DNA from: Astrocystis sublimbata
Lineage: Eukaryota; Ascomycota; Sordariomycetes; Xylariales; Xylariaceae
Direction: 5' to 3'
DNA: 64,000 bases
NCBI GenBank assembly: GCA_022453515.1
Contig: JAJNNY010000071.1
Span: 1 to 64,000, forward strand
Positions within the stretch are counted from its first letter, which is position 1. The number at the start of each line of letters is the position of its first letter. This document shows, in pieces, positions 33,417 through 43,320 of the stretch. The position numbers were made by a program, and so were the translations under genes. The notes under the pieces were generated by a model that had not been told where the DNA came from, ran no database searches, and worked only from the letters and a program-made list of their open reading frames with translations.

Positions 33417-34463
33417 GTCGAGTAGGAGCCAGGCAGCCAGGATGCCAGGTGCTTGTGTAATTTGGCAGAGATGGAAAAGGGACGACTGTTTGGAGAAGAT
33501 CCCGACCGAACTCGATTCAAGCTCATAGGAAAGATCGGAGGTGCGCCCTACAAGACATGCACGACTAGGTAGATCAAGTGAGGCAACATGGTCGCGGACG
33601 CCTCGTAGAAGGCCTGAGATGCTAGCTTGGCGGCACCTGCGTTATCTTCTAACGTGTTTCGATTGCCAAGCAAGTATGCAGTCTACATGCTGCGGCTCAC
33701 ATTGTTACCCAACGTCCCCATCGGAGGCTTGCTACTTAAATTTACGTCAGCTTGGGTAGTCTAACTCAAAATGTTGTGTACCTCGTCAGCAGGCTACTTT
33801 GAGCTTCCACGAAGGAGAAAGGCAGATGCAAGATGATGGCTATAGCATTCATGGATTCCGTGAGTGTTATGAGAATTCCGATTGCACATGGGACGTAGAC
33901 TAGATGCTTGTCCTCAATGATTCTGGCGATGGAAAGCACATATACTCGTAGTAGGCTCTGCGATCCATGTTAACGAAGCAAGATGTCAACAACATCAGGC
34001 GACAATTTCCTAGCTAGATAGACAGTGGCAGGGAAGGATTGTCGCGCGATGGAAGCTCTTATAGAAAGACGGGAGTTCAGAGGAGGGTTGTATAAGAGAA
34101 GGTTCTAACGTATGCGCTAGGTGTAGGTACTGCATTTGTACTCTTAACGCTACGAGCCTCGAGGGGATTTAATTACGAGTACGAGTGACTGACCTGCCCC
34201 TCCCCCCACACCCCGCCGGCAGACCCTGGCGTGCCTGGCCCCCTGGACGGAGCTTACTCGCCGAGGTATCTACTTTAGCTCTCTGCAGTGGTGCAGGGAC
34301 AGGACCCCACTACCTGCCTTTACTCATCTTTTTTTTTTTTTTTTTTACTGCTAGGTACACTTTCGCGTCGTCGCCCACGTCACTTCATCTAACTCGAAGT
34401 CATACCTATCCAACTACGAATCCCCAATTGCCCACATCTACGACTAAAGGAGAGCTCAACTCA
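33417..34463. other. Divergent intergenic region with T18 tract
   Basis: It lies between the HET gene start and the RPC31 start. A run of 18 T (34329..34346) lies about 120 bases before the RPC31 ATG. A frame open from 34185 joins the RPC31 frame, but its extra N-terminal residues are low-complexity and unlike the family, so it is not included. Confidence 0.45.
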
Positions 34464-35504
34464 ATGTCTGGGCGAGGCGGCAGAGGCGGCCGTGGCGGCG
34501 CCCGAGGTGCTAAGGGCAAACCCGCGCCCCCAGGCATGCCCGGCGGCGACGATCCCAGCCTCATCGTCAACGACAAACCCCGGGAGACGTATCCCGTGTG
34601 TACCCACCCATTCCATCCCATTCCATCCCATCCCCTGCGCCCTCGCCAACACAGACTGTGTGTACTGACACGCCCTCTCCAGAAAACTTACAAACCCCCC
34701 ATCGCACCCCATCCCACCGGCCTCGAAGACCGCGCCATCGACTCCTTCCTGCAGTTCCGTCGCGAATACCACAACACACCCCTCTATACCCACCCACACA
34801 TCAACAGCGAGTTCCTGTCCGTCAAGGACCCCGTGCCGCCCCGCCACGGCCGCGCCCAGATGAACGAGCGCTACGGCGTCAAGAACCGCGCCACCGTCGA
34901 CCCCTTCACCGCCGTGCCCACCTGGAGCTCCCGCTTCGTCGACGAAATTCGCACCGTGCCCAAGCTGAGAGGCACCCGGCCCTGGAACAAGGATCTGTTC
35001 CCCGAGGAGCTGTGGGCCACCCTCGACGGCAAGGACACGGGCGGGCCCAAAGGCGGCTTCCAGACCCAGGCGGATGCCGCCAAGGGGAAGAAGAGACGAC
35101 TTGATGACGATGAGCACCACGACGATGACGACGAACACTACGGCGACGGCGACGACGAGGGATTTGGTGGACACAGGTCCAAGCGACGCTACGAGAACGA
35201 GACGGAGGAGGAGCGCAAGGCTCGCATCGAAGGCGCGGGGAAGGACCCGGACAACGATGACGGGGATGTCGGCGACGAGGACGAGGAGGAAGAGGAGCTC
35301 GAAGCTGAGGATGACGATTATGACAGTGCGGAAGACGACGACGGTGGTGGCGACTACAACGCCGAAGCCTACTTCGACAACGGTGACGACGATGACTTTG
35401 GCGACGATGATGTCGGCGAAAGGTAAGACTCCATTAAATCCGCAGAGCCCTATTTGAGATGATTGGTTGCTAATACTCTTGATTACAGCGCCATGGACTT
35501 TTAG
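34464..35504 (+). CDS. RPC31: RNA polymerase III subunit RPC31/RPC7-like
   Basis: Three exons, join(34464..34595, 34683..35422, 35489..35504), give 295 residues. The last exon is only 16 nt and encodes AMDF plus stop. The N-terminus is an RGG-type stretch (MSGRGGRGGRGGARGAKGKP). The conserved core follows: PRETYP then KTYKPPIAPHPTGLEDRAID, a basic linker, and a long Asp/Glu-rich C-terminal tail typical of RPC31 (RPC7 in animals). The subunit is part of the RPC82/34/31 subcomplex of Pol III, needed for initiation at tRNA and 5S genes. Intron 1 (87 nt) stays open in frame, so an intron-retaining reading is possible, but it would insert a Pro/His-rich segment not seen in the family. The stop is followed by a partial tandem copy of the gene's own 3' end. 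Confidence 0.85.
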
Positions 35505-35520
35505 GAGGAGAGACGTACAC
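35398..35520 (+). repeat. Tandem duplication, copy 1 (RPC31 3' end)
   Basis: Covers the last coding bases of exon 2, the terminal intron and the 16-nt last exon of RPC31. It aligns with 35587..35709 at a constant offset of 189 bases with only scattered substitutions and no indel. Confidence 0.85.
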
Positions 35521-35586
35521 ACCGTGGTGTCGTCGCAGCGAAGCCGTGCGATCTATTCAATCCAATCAGGCGGTTCGGTATTTTCC

Positions 35587-35709
35587 TTGGCGACGACGAT
35601 GTCGGCGAAAGGTAAGGCTCAATTGAATCCGCAGAGCCCTGTTTGAGATGATCGATTGCTGATACTCTTGATTAGAACGCCACGATCTTTCAGGAGGAGA
35701 GACATGCAC
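35587..35709 (+). repeat. Tandem duplication, copy 2 (degenerate)
   Basis: Second copy of the RPC31 3' end. The 5' splice site (GGTAAG) is preserved, while the acceptor reads GATTAG and the last-exon bases no longer encode the same ending. It should be a non-functional duplicate. Confidence 0.85.
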
Positions 35710-35875
35710 TCGCAGTCGGGCGGTTCGACCCAGTCCCTGGCGACGACACCGATGTTGGCGGCGCTGGTGAAGTGGTTGCAGTTGAGCGTGAGGATCTTGT
35801 AGATGGGCCCGTCGGACTCGGCGCGCGCGGCGCATGAGGCGTTTTGGCGGTTTGCTGCATTTCTTAGAGCCGGCT
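35700..35875 (-). pseudogene. Fragment resembling a PPPDE/DeSI-type peptidase
   Basis: Read leftwards, one frame gives AESDGPIYKILTLNCNHFTS followed by ANIGVVARDWVEPPDCEC and then runs into the antisense of duplication copy 2. The NCNHF element resembles the catalytic-Cys motif of PPPDE (DeSI) thiol peptidases. Only this short piece is present, with no start, no catalytic His strand and no frame continuing upstream. The match rests on one motif, so the family call is tentative; a chance resemblance is possible. Confidence 0.3.
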
Positions 35876-36963
35876 AGGTAGCCCGAGATAATACCCCCTT
35901 GGAATTGATTAACATGTGTATATTCTATAACCTGGCAGTACCCAATGCAAAACCTTACAGCCATGATGCCAACTGTCAGCCATTATCCAGACACGCCAGA
36001 AGGCCCTGATCTCCGGGTTTACTAGGGTTCTTGGGCTTACGAATTGTGTTCAAGCGGACGTAACATCGCGTACAGCAAGACAATGTACGCCTCTCATGAA
36101 GCCGTTATATGGCACAACAGTACCTGATTCCTCCACGTACGACCATAGGATGTAGAGAACGCGGGGTCCCGTCCGCTCCCCCATAGCTAAGCTACATACC
36201 GCCAGATTAGTAGTTGGGTCGGTGACGACCAGCGAATCCCTGGTGTTGTACGTCTTGCCTTTTATTATCCTTTTTTAGGTCTCGCAACTCCTGCAAACCT
36301 TTCTTGTATCAGGTGTTATTCTTATCACCCTAGCTTGACTTCAAATGTTAAGATTGAGACTCCGCCCGCGCTGCCCTAGATTGGGCCGTAGGAATTCGGA
36401 TGTGTGACAACGGTAAATTTTGATAAATCACGTCCTCGCTTCTGACACAATGTTTTAACCTAGCTCTTAAATGTTCTCCCCTTATTAACTGTGTTCTAAT
36501 GTTGTTTCCTATGGGACAGCAAACCCACTTCAAATATCATATCTGCAATTTTTATTTCACATACGGTGAGCGGCTTGACTTTGAGCGCTCACTTCCACCG
36601 ACACTCATCCTCCGCAATTTGGAGACAGAAATCCTAAAACTCGGGCGGCAACCAGCGATCCTTAGTGACTGGATATAGAGGGCTGGATAGTAGTGTTGCC
36701 CCATTCCAGCAACTTCGCTTGCTCTCGTTGATTTTCGCGCCTTAGGTCTTGGTATAGAAAGCTAGGGTGGATTGATGGGAAACCATGTGTGCTATCGTTG
36801 GCAAACTGGACAATACTGTCGCGACCAGCAAGATGGATATTCGTAGATAACCGTTTAGAAGTCCTGCTCCATATCGAGGATGAACGTCGCGAGATAGATC
36901 AGATGAATGGCATCGCCTGGCTGGCCGTGGTCTTGACGATCCTTGCGGGCGAGTATTATAGTG
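35876..36963. other. Intergenic, nothing recognised
   Basis: No gene was recognised. It separates the duplicated RPC31 tail from the DUF6594-like gene. Confidence 0.4.
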
Positions 36964-37999
36964 TCAACTGTTCTCTGTGCCCGAAACGAATACAACAAGA
37001 ATAGTTGTAAACCTTCGTAGACCTTGCACATTAGCCTTGTTTGCTCATGGAAATCGCCCAGGTGCGTAGCTTACGTTGCCCCAGCCAATGTCAACTCGAA
37101 CGTCGGAGCGCTTGTCAGAGCAGATAAAACCACCAGGTATAACCCCATAGAGATGATAATGATACATAGTCGAACTACCATGCCCGTCGTGACGGTACAG
37201 ATGGCGACCGGTACCAGAAGGAGAAAGCTAATCAGTACCAGCAGTAGAATTCGTGATATGCGTTGAATCAAGGGACCCGAGTATATATATACATTTGCAT
37301 CCGTGGAGACCTTGTGAGATGGCAACTGCATTCAATTAGCAATACACTCAAAGAATACCCTCACCCCAGGTGATGTACTGTACGAAAGCCTGGACAGTAG
37401 TCGATGAGCTTGTCCTCTATCCAAGCTTCTAGTTGCGATGTTGCTCGGTCACCAGGGCCCACTAGGTTCATGAGGTCTGCTTCGTTCTCCAAGTATGCCG
37501 TCTCCAGCCTGCTCACGCAGCCGTTTCCTTCCAACCAGTTCCTCAGACTGAGACAATCCCTAGAGATCACAGGGTGAGACTTGAGGACTTTAGTAGTCGT
37601 CTCGATGAAAGAGTCTGGACCGGTTAAGCAAGAGCAACAATCGTGTCACCCATGAGTTACAAGCATACCGTAACCTGCGAGTGATGTCTCAATTTGCGAT
37701 ATTATCGATACACGCTCAGGATTGATGTCGCCTCGGCTCTTCCCCAAGAAAAGGGGCAGAGCCTCATCCCTGTCCACCATGTCAAGCTGCTCTTCCAGGC
37801 GACTTAGTCGGTCCTGCTTCAAAAGCAACACTCTAGAACGAAGCCTTTTAAAGCGGCGGCATATCATAAACCCATCGTAAGCCTCGATTAGAGCACAAAG
37901 CCGTGGATAACCGGCCCTGTAATCTTCGACTGTGTAGCGTCAGCGAGTGTTTCAATATTGGCGCCTCCAAAATGTCATCATACTACGCTGAGCAGCCAT
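36964..37999 (-). CDS. DUF6594-type membrane protein
   Basis: Five exons, complement(36964..37012, 37075..37325, 37379..37614, 37669..37929, 37987..37999), give 269 residues; the first exon is only 13 nt. All introns are GT..AG, 53-62 nt, and the summed frame is exact. The protein begins MAAQ and then runs EDYRAGYPRLCALIEAYDGF, a Gly-Tyr-Pro-Arg-Leu start typical of fungal DUF6594 proteins. A charged helical part follows (RRFKRLRSRVLLLKQDRLSR) with WLEGNGC and IDYCPGF elements. The C-terminus holds three hydrophobic helices (ILLLVLISFLLLVPVAICTV, LCIIIISMGLYLVVLSAL, then TFTTILVVFV). The layout matches the family: soluble helical N-part plus C-terminal membrane anchor. The function of the family is unknown. 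The 5' SS of intron 3 (GTACAT) is weak; a different splice there is possible. Confidence 0.78.
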
Positions 38000-39512
38000 G
38001 CTATGTGCTGACGTATTTGCGTGTGCCAGCTTGTGGGTGGTAGAAAACGTGCTCCCTGCATAAACACCCCCTATTGGCTCGTAGCAACAGTCGCCCTGGG
38101 TCCTGATTCGAGTACTTGAGACACACGAATGGGACTCTGAGAAAACAAAACAGAAAGTATTGGTTGTTGAAAATACTCGGCAAACGCGACCACCGGCTAG
38201 CATTGTCAAAATAATAAGATGAAAATCATGTATACTTCTATATACTCGCCGGCCGGACGCGCCCTTCTTCGCCTGAGACCCAAGCTAAATTTCCGACGAA
38301 TTTGCCTAATGTTTCAACAGTGTTGCCTGCTGCAGGCTATCTCACGTGCATGAGAAGATTACAGCAATCGGGCGATGCAGTGGCGATGAAATGTGCTCGA
38401 CAGGCAATTGTACGAATATCCAGTGTGTGTGCACTTCAACAAGAGGGTACAGGTATATAAAGGCTCCCAGCCTCTTCTGGGCATCCCTTTCAAGCTTTGC
38501 ATACCTGAACACGCACTCAGCTAAAATAATCAAAGACTGCTCGACTAGACATCTGAATACCGGAATAGTTTCGAGTCATCATTCATAGCTCTGCCCGTTA
38601 TGAGCAATCCACGACCGTGAGTCAATCTGCACCGCTCCCTGCTCCTTCGCTTGATAATACTGAAAGAATGCTGAATCTTCTCGTAATTACAGTGACAGCC
38701 CAGATTTCGAATTCCGTGATGAGTTAGTATTTCTCAAGCCTTGTGTTCCTTGGTCTGAAACATCCCTCACCCCCGACACGCGTGGTCTAGAACTGCCGCA
38801 GAACAATACAACGTAGCCATTAACTTACTGGTCTGTACTTAGTGGGGGCCGCCCCAAAGTCGTAACGTACATCACCGTAAGTCGGCATTTCAGTTCTGTC
38901 TCGCGCCGGTTTTGACGATTGTCACATACAGACGAGCCGATACCGAACGGGAGATAGAGTATATCTTCTTGTGGGCGCGGCACGAGAAGGGCCATACATG
39001 ATTGCAACGGTCCCTTCAGCTGGGAATTACACCTTGTGCTTCGACAATGGCCAAGCCGCAAGAAACGGGATGGTGTTTGCGGAGAATAGCATTACTTCCG
39101 CGTGATCATGGTGTGATGGCTAAGGTACACCAGGCGATCCGCGCTGGGCAGCAATATTACTGGCTCAGGTGCTAGGCAACTGGGAAGAGGAGGGGAGTAG
39201 GCAACTATTATGACATGTTGGTAGGGTTGTAATCGGGATGATAGGCAGAAGCCTCCTTTTATCGAACCAGTCAGAACCTGATAGCAAAGCAACTATTGCG
39301 CCCTGAATGTGCAAATGTGTCCAGCCTGCCGGGTGGCGTGGTATCATCATGCTCACCAACCGCATGGGCATCACCTTCTCGAAGATTCTTTTAGGCCTTG
39401 ATGGCAAGATAGATTGGCCTATCTTGAATCTAAATCGAACTCGGGAGGACGCGCGACGATACTTTGGATTGAAATCTGTGACTCCAGTTGATAATAACCA
39501 TTACTAGGCACA
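38000..39512. other. Divergent intergenic region
   Basis: It lies between the DUF6594-like gene and the caspase-like gene. Short frames on both strands (for example 38346..38588) lack motifs. No repeat was seen. Confidence 0.4.
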
Positions 39513-41483
39513 ATGGAGGACGCGAAGTACAAACCCACTCATTTTGCTCTCCTTATTGGGGTAAATGCGGACAATGAACGCCCTCTGAAAGGGTGTGTGA
39601 GAGATGCCCGTGAGATCAGCAAATACATCAACAGCTCGTTACCAAGTGTACATGTCCAACTATTTACAGCGGACACAACTGCTCTGCAATCTGAGATACC
39701 GGAAGCCCCCGCAACGTACGCTAACATAAAATCTGGATTTCACTCTATCCTGTCAATTGCAGCGCCCGATACTTATGTATATATTCACTACTCCGGCCAC
39801 GGCGTCCGGATGGAAGCCTCTGGCGACTTCTCCAACAGGACAACTGGGGACTTGGCCTTGAACGTGCTTCAAGACCCAAACCAGACAACCACGAGGCCTT
39901 TCCCTGGAATTGAACTAGCCAAAGTTCTACATGAAATGGTTACTAATGGCCTGACCGTAACAGTTGTCCTTGATTGCTGCTTTTCAGGTAGCTTATTACG
40001 GCACGACTCTGCCTCGGCAACTTCCTCTGTTCGCTACCGTGAGTACAGTAAAGCACTCTACGACCAGCAGCTTCCTATTATCAGAGAGACCGAGGTGATG
40101 AACTTTGGTGAAGCTAAGGGATCGACCGATGGGAATGACCGCGATGCATCGATGCTTCCCAACTGGTTAGTCAACCCGGAGGGCTATACAGTCATTACCG
40201 CTTGCGGGCCTCATGAGATTGCAGAAGAGCTCGATCTTGGTGGGCCTGCGGCCGATCAAACGCACGGGGCTCTGTCATATTTCTTGCTGCGAGTAATGCG
40301 AAAGTTGGGCGGTCTGGGAGGGAAGCATGCACATATATACCCCTATTTGTGTTCAATGTTCCGCCAATATCGTCCAACGCAAAACCCAATGTGGTACGGA
40401 AACAAAGACCTGTATTTTTTTGGCAACACCACTCTCAGCACAGATCTGACAGGCGCCCCATTTGCGACCAACTGGAGAGATGCTCGTTTACGGCTACAAG
40501 GCGGCCAGGCGCATGGCTTGTCTGAAGGTGATCAATTCGCTATCTATACAATCGACTCTACGCGACCCCTGGTCACCGGTGCAATCGAGAATGTCGGGCC
40601 CCTAAGCTCCGACATAGACATAGCTGACCCTACGCTTATTCCCAGAAAGGGGGGATGCATAGCCAAAGCCCTGACGCACCTATCCCTGAGAGACTATCCT
40701 ATACGGTTGGTCTCAGGGTGTCTGGACGCCCAGGACTGGCCTACCGCCCTGGAAGAGAGGAAATACCTCTCATTCGAGGAAGACCGTCTTCATCCGTTCG
40801 TATTTGATGTATACGCAAACAGCAACGGAGACGGATATCAAATACGAGACAAGTTTGGTCATGAAACGAATTGCTCGCAAAAAGAACTGCACAGTGACAG
40901 CCGGGAGTTGGATCTCAGCCATGTCCTCAATATCTTAGAACGTCTTGCCAAGTTTCATCTCGTCCAAAACTTGGCTAACAGGTCAGGAGACAATCCCTTT
41001 GGTGGGCTATACAAAGTTGCGCTCCGAGATCCAGCAGGCCAAGAACATCTTCCAGGAAGTAAAATCGCTGTACATGGGAAGAAAAGACTATACCTAGTCG
41101 TGGAGAATCATGGGATATTCGATCTTTATATTCACGTCTACAATCTAAGTCCTCTTGGAGAAGTCAGGAATATACTGAAAGCAAGCTATGCTGTGATATC
41201 CCCTGAAAATAGGAGGGAGGGATTCATGGGACAGTGGGTGCAAAAACTCCAGACAAAAGTTCCGCAGCAATTTTTGAATCAAGGGATCATCAGCTGCAAA
41301 GATGTGATCAAAATTTTCATTACCAGTCAGCCGACTTCTTTTGCACCGCTAGAGATGCAGAAGCTCGATGATCTTCACGACAATGGAATCATAGAGCCTG
41401 AGAGAGGGGATGGATTTTGTACAGAGAGGGAAGATTGGACCGCTCTCAACTTTACAATTTTTACTCATAGGAAACATGTCTAA
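39513..41483 (+). CDS. Caspase-like (peptidase C14) protein
   Basis: A single exon encodes 656 residues. The caspase-like fold occupies about residues 8-300. It shows HFALLIGVNAD, LKGCVRDAREISKYI, the catalytic His in YIHYSGHG (His96), and the catalytic Cys in VVLDCCFSGS (Cys156, with Cys155 beside it). GYTVITACGPHEIAEE and a small-subunit-like end (NPMWYGNKDLYFFG) follow. Fungal proteins of this type are related to metacaspases but lack the Pro/Gln-rich prodomain; in this group the N-terminus starts directly with the fold. About 350 C-terminal residues follow without a recognised domain. They contain mixed strand segments (DLYIHVYNLSPLGEVRNIL) and may sense or regulate. Activity would be Cys-dependent cleavage; basic P1 preference is known for metacaspases but cannot be read here. 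Confidence 0.88.
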   Translation: MEDAKYKPTHFALLIGVNADNERPLKGCVRDAREISKYINSSLPSVHVQLFTADTTALQSEIPEAPATYANIKSGFHSILSIAAPDTYVYIHYSGHGVRMEASGDFSNRTTGDLALNVLQDPNQTTTRPFPGIELAKVLHEMVTNGLTVTVVLDCCFSGSLLRHDSASATSSVRYREYSKALYDQQLPIIRETEVMNFGEAKGSTDGNDRDASMLPNWLVNPEGYTVITACGPHEIAEELDLGGPAADQTHGALSYFLLRVMRKLGGLGGKHAHIYPYLCSMFRQYRPTQNPMWYGNKDLYFFGNTTLSTDLTGAPFATNWRDARLRLQGGQAHGLSEGDQFAIYTIDSTRPLVTGAIENVGPLSSDIDIADPTLIPRKGGCIAKALTHLSLRDYPIRLVSGCLDAQDWPTALEERKYLSFEEDRLHPFVFDVYANSNGDGYQIRDKFGHETNCSQKELHSDSRELDLSHVLNILERLAKFHLVQNLANRSGDNPFGGLYKVALRDPAGQEHLPGSKIAVHGKKRLYLVVENHGIFDLYIHVYNLSPLGEVRNILKASYAVISPENRREGFMGQWVQKLQTKVPQQFLNQGIISCKDVIKIFITSQPTSFAPLEMQKLDDLHDNGIIEPERGDGFCTEREDWTALNFTIFTHRKHV

Positions 41484-42135
41484 ATATTAGAGCAACTTTG
41501 TTTTTTTTAAGAATTGAACACGCAGGTTTTCAAGTATCTCCTCTTCGAGTCGATTCTATGTACATACACCGTGCTTTAAATGTATCATAGTGAGTGGCGC
41601 TGAAAAGTCGCTGGTCGCAGGTTGGCCAATGTGCACTTTCAAAATGGCTCTAAAGCCCGACTGTTGGAAGATCAGGCATTGCTAGAGTTTTGTCTGCAAG
41701 TTCAAAGTCGAGGGTCACATTACTACTTCCCAAGCCACCAGGCACTCCAGGCAAGGTAAGCTAACATTTGCGAAATTCATATCTATCCATATGCTGCAAG
41801 CAGACTATGTGTTACCAGTTGTCAAAATGACAGATGCACACCCGTAGATCGATCTAGCTACGGGTGCCGTGTATATGTCGCACGCTACTTTGTGCCAGGG
41901 ACCGTACATTCTAGCACTGGGTGACCGTATCCCACACGGTACGTCCAACTTCTCACACCAGCAATAGGCCTTATTTACCGGTCAGGTCTCTCACCTTATT
42001 TGGTTAGGTAAGTTATCAAGCACGGCTTGCATGTAATAAATTTGGGAATCGATACAGGCACGTACAACATCAGCTGGTCTTAGCCCGCGCCGTTACCTGG
42101 AACCTATCAGGGATTGACGCAAGAGGCTTACCCCA
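41484..42135. other. Intergenic, nothing recognised
   Basis: The 3' flank of the caspase-like gene. No motif-bearing frame was seen. Confidence 0.4.
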
Positions 42136-42513
42136 TTGCCACATGATATGCTGCATCTCGACGAATTTTTCCCTAGGGCCGCTGCCTGGCGAGCTAACAT
42201 TCTCTCCGTCTCTGCAGTTGAGCAAGTGGCCAACATTGTTGCCAAGTTCTACGAAAATGCGTCCGTCAATCCCGAGGTTCTTATGTTTGTAGCGCCCGTT
42301 GGCAACGACGCCTTCACTAGGACTCGCCAGCGATTCATCCAGGAGGTCTATGATTCGCTTGTGCGAAGTTTTGGGATGTTGGTGCAGGACCCCATAGTAC
42401 GAGACCAAGCACATGTGTACGCGGATGGTGGCTCCGACCTCTGGATTGATTCGCAGAAGAATGTCTGGTGGGGGATGTATCCGCAGCCCATCAGCCCGTA
42501 CACCGGCCCATAA
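42136..42513 (+). CDS. Hypothetical protein or 3' exon
   Basis: A 125-codon frame from an ATG to a stop has codon use like the coding regions here (many AAC, GCC, TTC, AAG and GAG). Its residue mix is ordinary, including several Trp and Tyr near the end (DLWIDSQKNVWWGMYPQP). No signal peptide, membrane segment or known motif is visible. It could be a small gene, the last exon of a longer gene whose upstream exons were not found, or a relic. The opposite strand also has an open frame (42070..42414), but its codon use is less convincing. Confidence 0.35.
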   Translation: MPHDMLHLDEFFPRAAAWRANILSVSAVEQVANIVAKFYENASVNPEVLMFVAPVGNDAFTRTRQRFIQEVYDSLVRSFGMLVQDPIVRDQAHVYADGGSDLWIDSQKNVWWGMYPQPISPYTGP

Positions 42514-43320
42514 TCAGTGCCATAGGGAACTTCAAAAACTTGACGTTTCTTGTGCCTTATTATTGTACCTACTATCGGGGCGAAATCAAACTCGTGCATC
42601 TCTTACTTAGCGCCCAGATCGGCCACCTTCGCCAGTAGTTTTAAGTCTCTTAACCTCTTGTCAGCAGTGACGTAAATTACTGCAATAGAACACAAAGCCT
42701 AAACTATGGACTGTATAATTCCGATTGAACTCTTCTTTATTATTGTTATTAGCCGTGTTTTGAATAATACCAGTCTCATATCTGACCTAATTCTACCTAG
42801 GTAGTGACGCACTAAGGGGCAGGTTCATATACAAACTGTGTGGGGAGTTGGACCACCGTGTGGGATACGGCCACCTAGTACGACCAGACTGTACGTTTTC
42901 CAGGCACAAACTCGCCTGCACGCACACATATAAGCAACACCAATGGCTAGATCGATTGGCGGATGCGCATCTGTCTTTTGACAAACTGCATTTTATAACG
43001 CGCGCGACTCTCGCCATGAACTCGGTTTGGTCCAAGCCCTGCCCTGTCTTAGACACTTGCGGGGCGACCTCCTGCACAGCCCGAACTCCATAACCACCAA
43101 CATCAACAACATTCACTCACGATACCAGCTTGGCGGGTGTGTGCCTTGCACCGCCGCCGCTAGACCTTATAAATGCAACCCGGATCTCAAGAGAATCCTA
43201 TTCACTCACTCACTCACTCACTTACTCACTTACTTACTTCCACTCTCTCTAAACTCACCGAATTGACTTGATGGGGGAAACACCAGAAACAACAACAAAA
43301 ACAAAAACAACAACAGCACC
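42514..43320. other. Sirtuin promoter region with CACT/TTAC tract
   Basis: The region ends with a CACT/TTAC short tandem tract at 43202..43240 and an A/C-rich leader just before the sirtuin ATG. A TATA-like TTATAAATG occurs near 43167. No gene was recognised. Confidence 0.4.

Noticed and set aside
34598..35104. A 168-codon + strand frame within RPC31
   Set aside because: Arg/Pro-rich shadow of the real exon in another frame.
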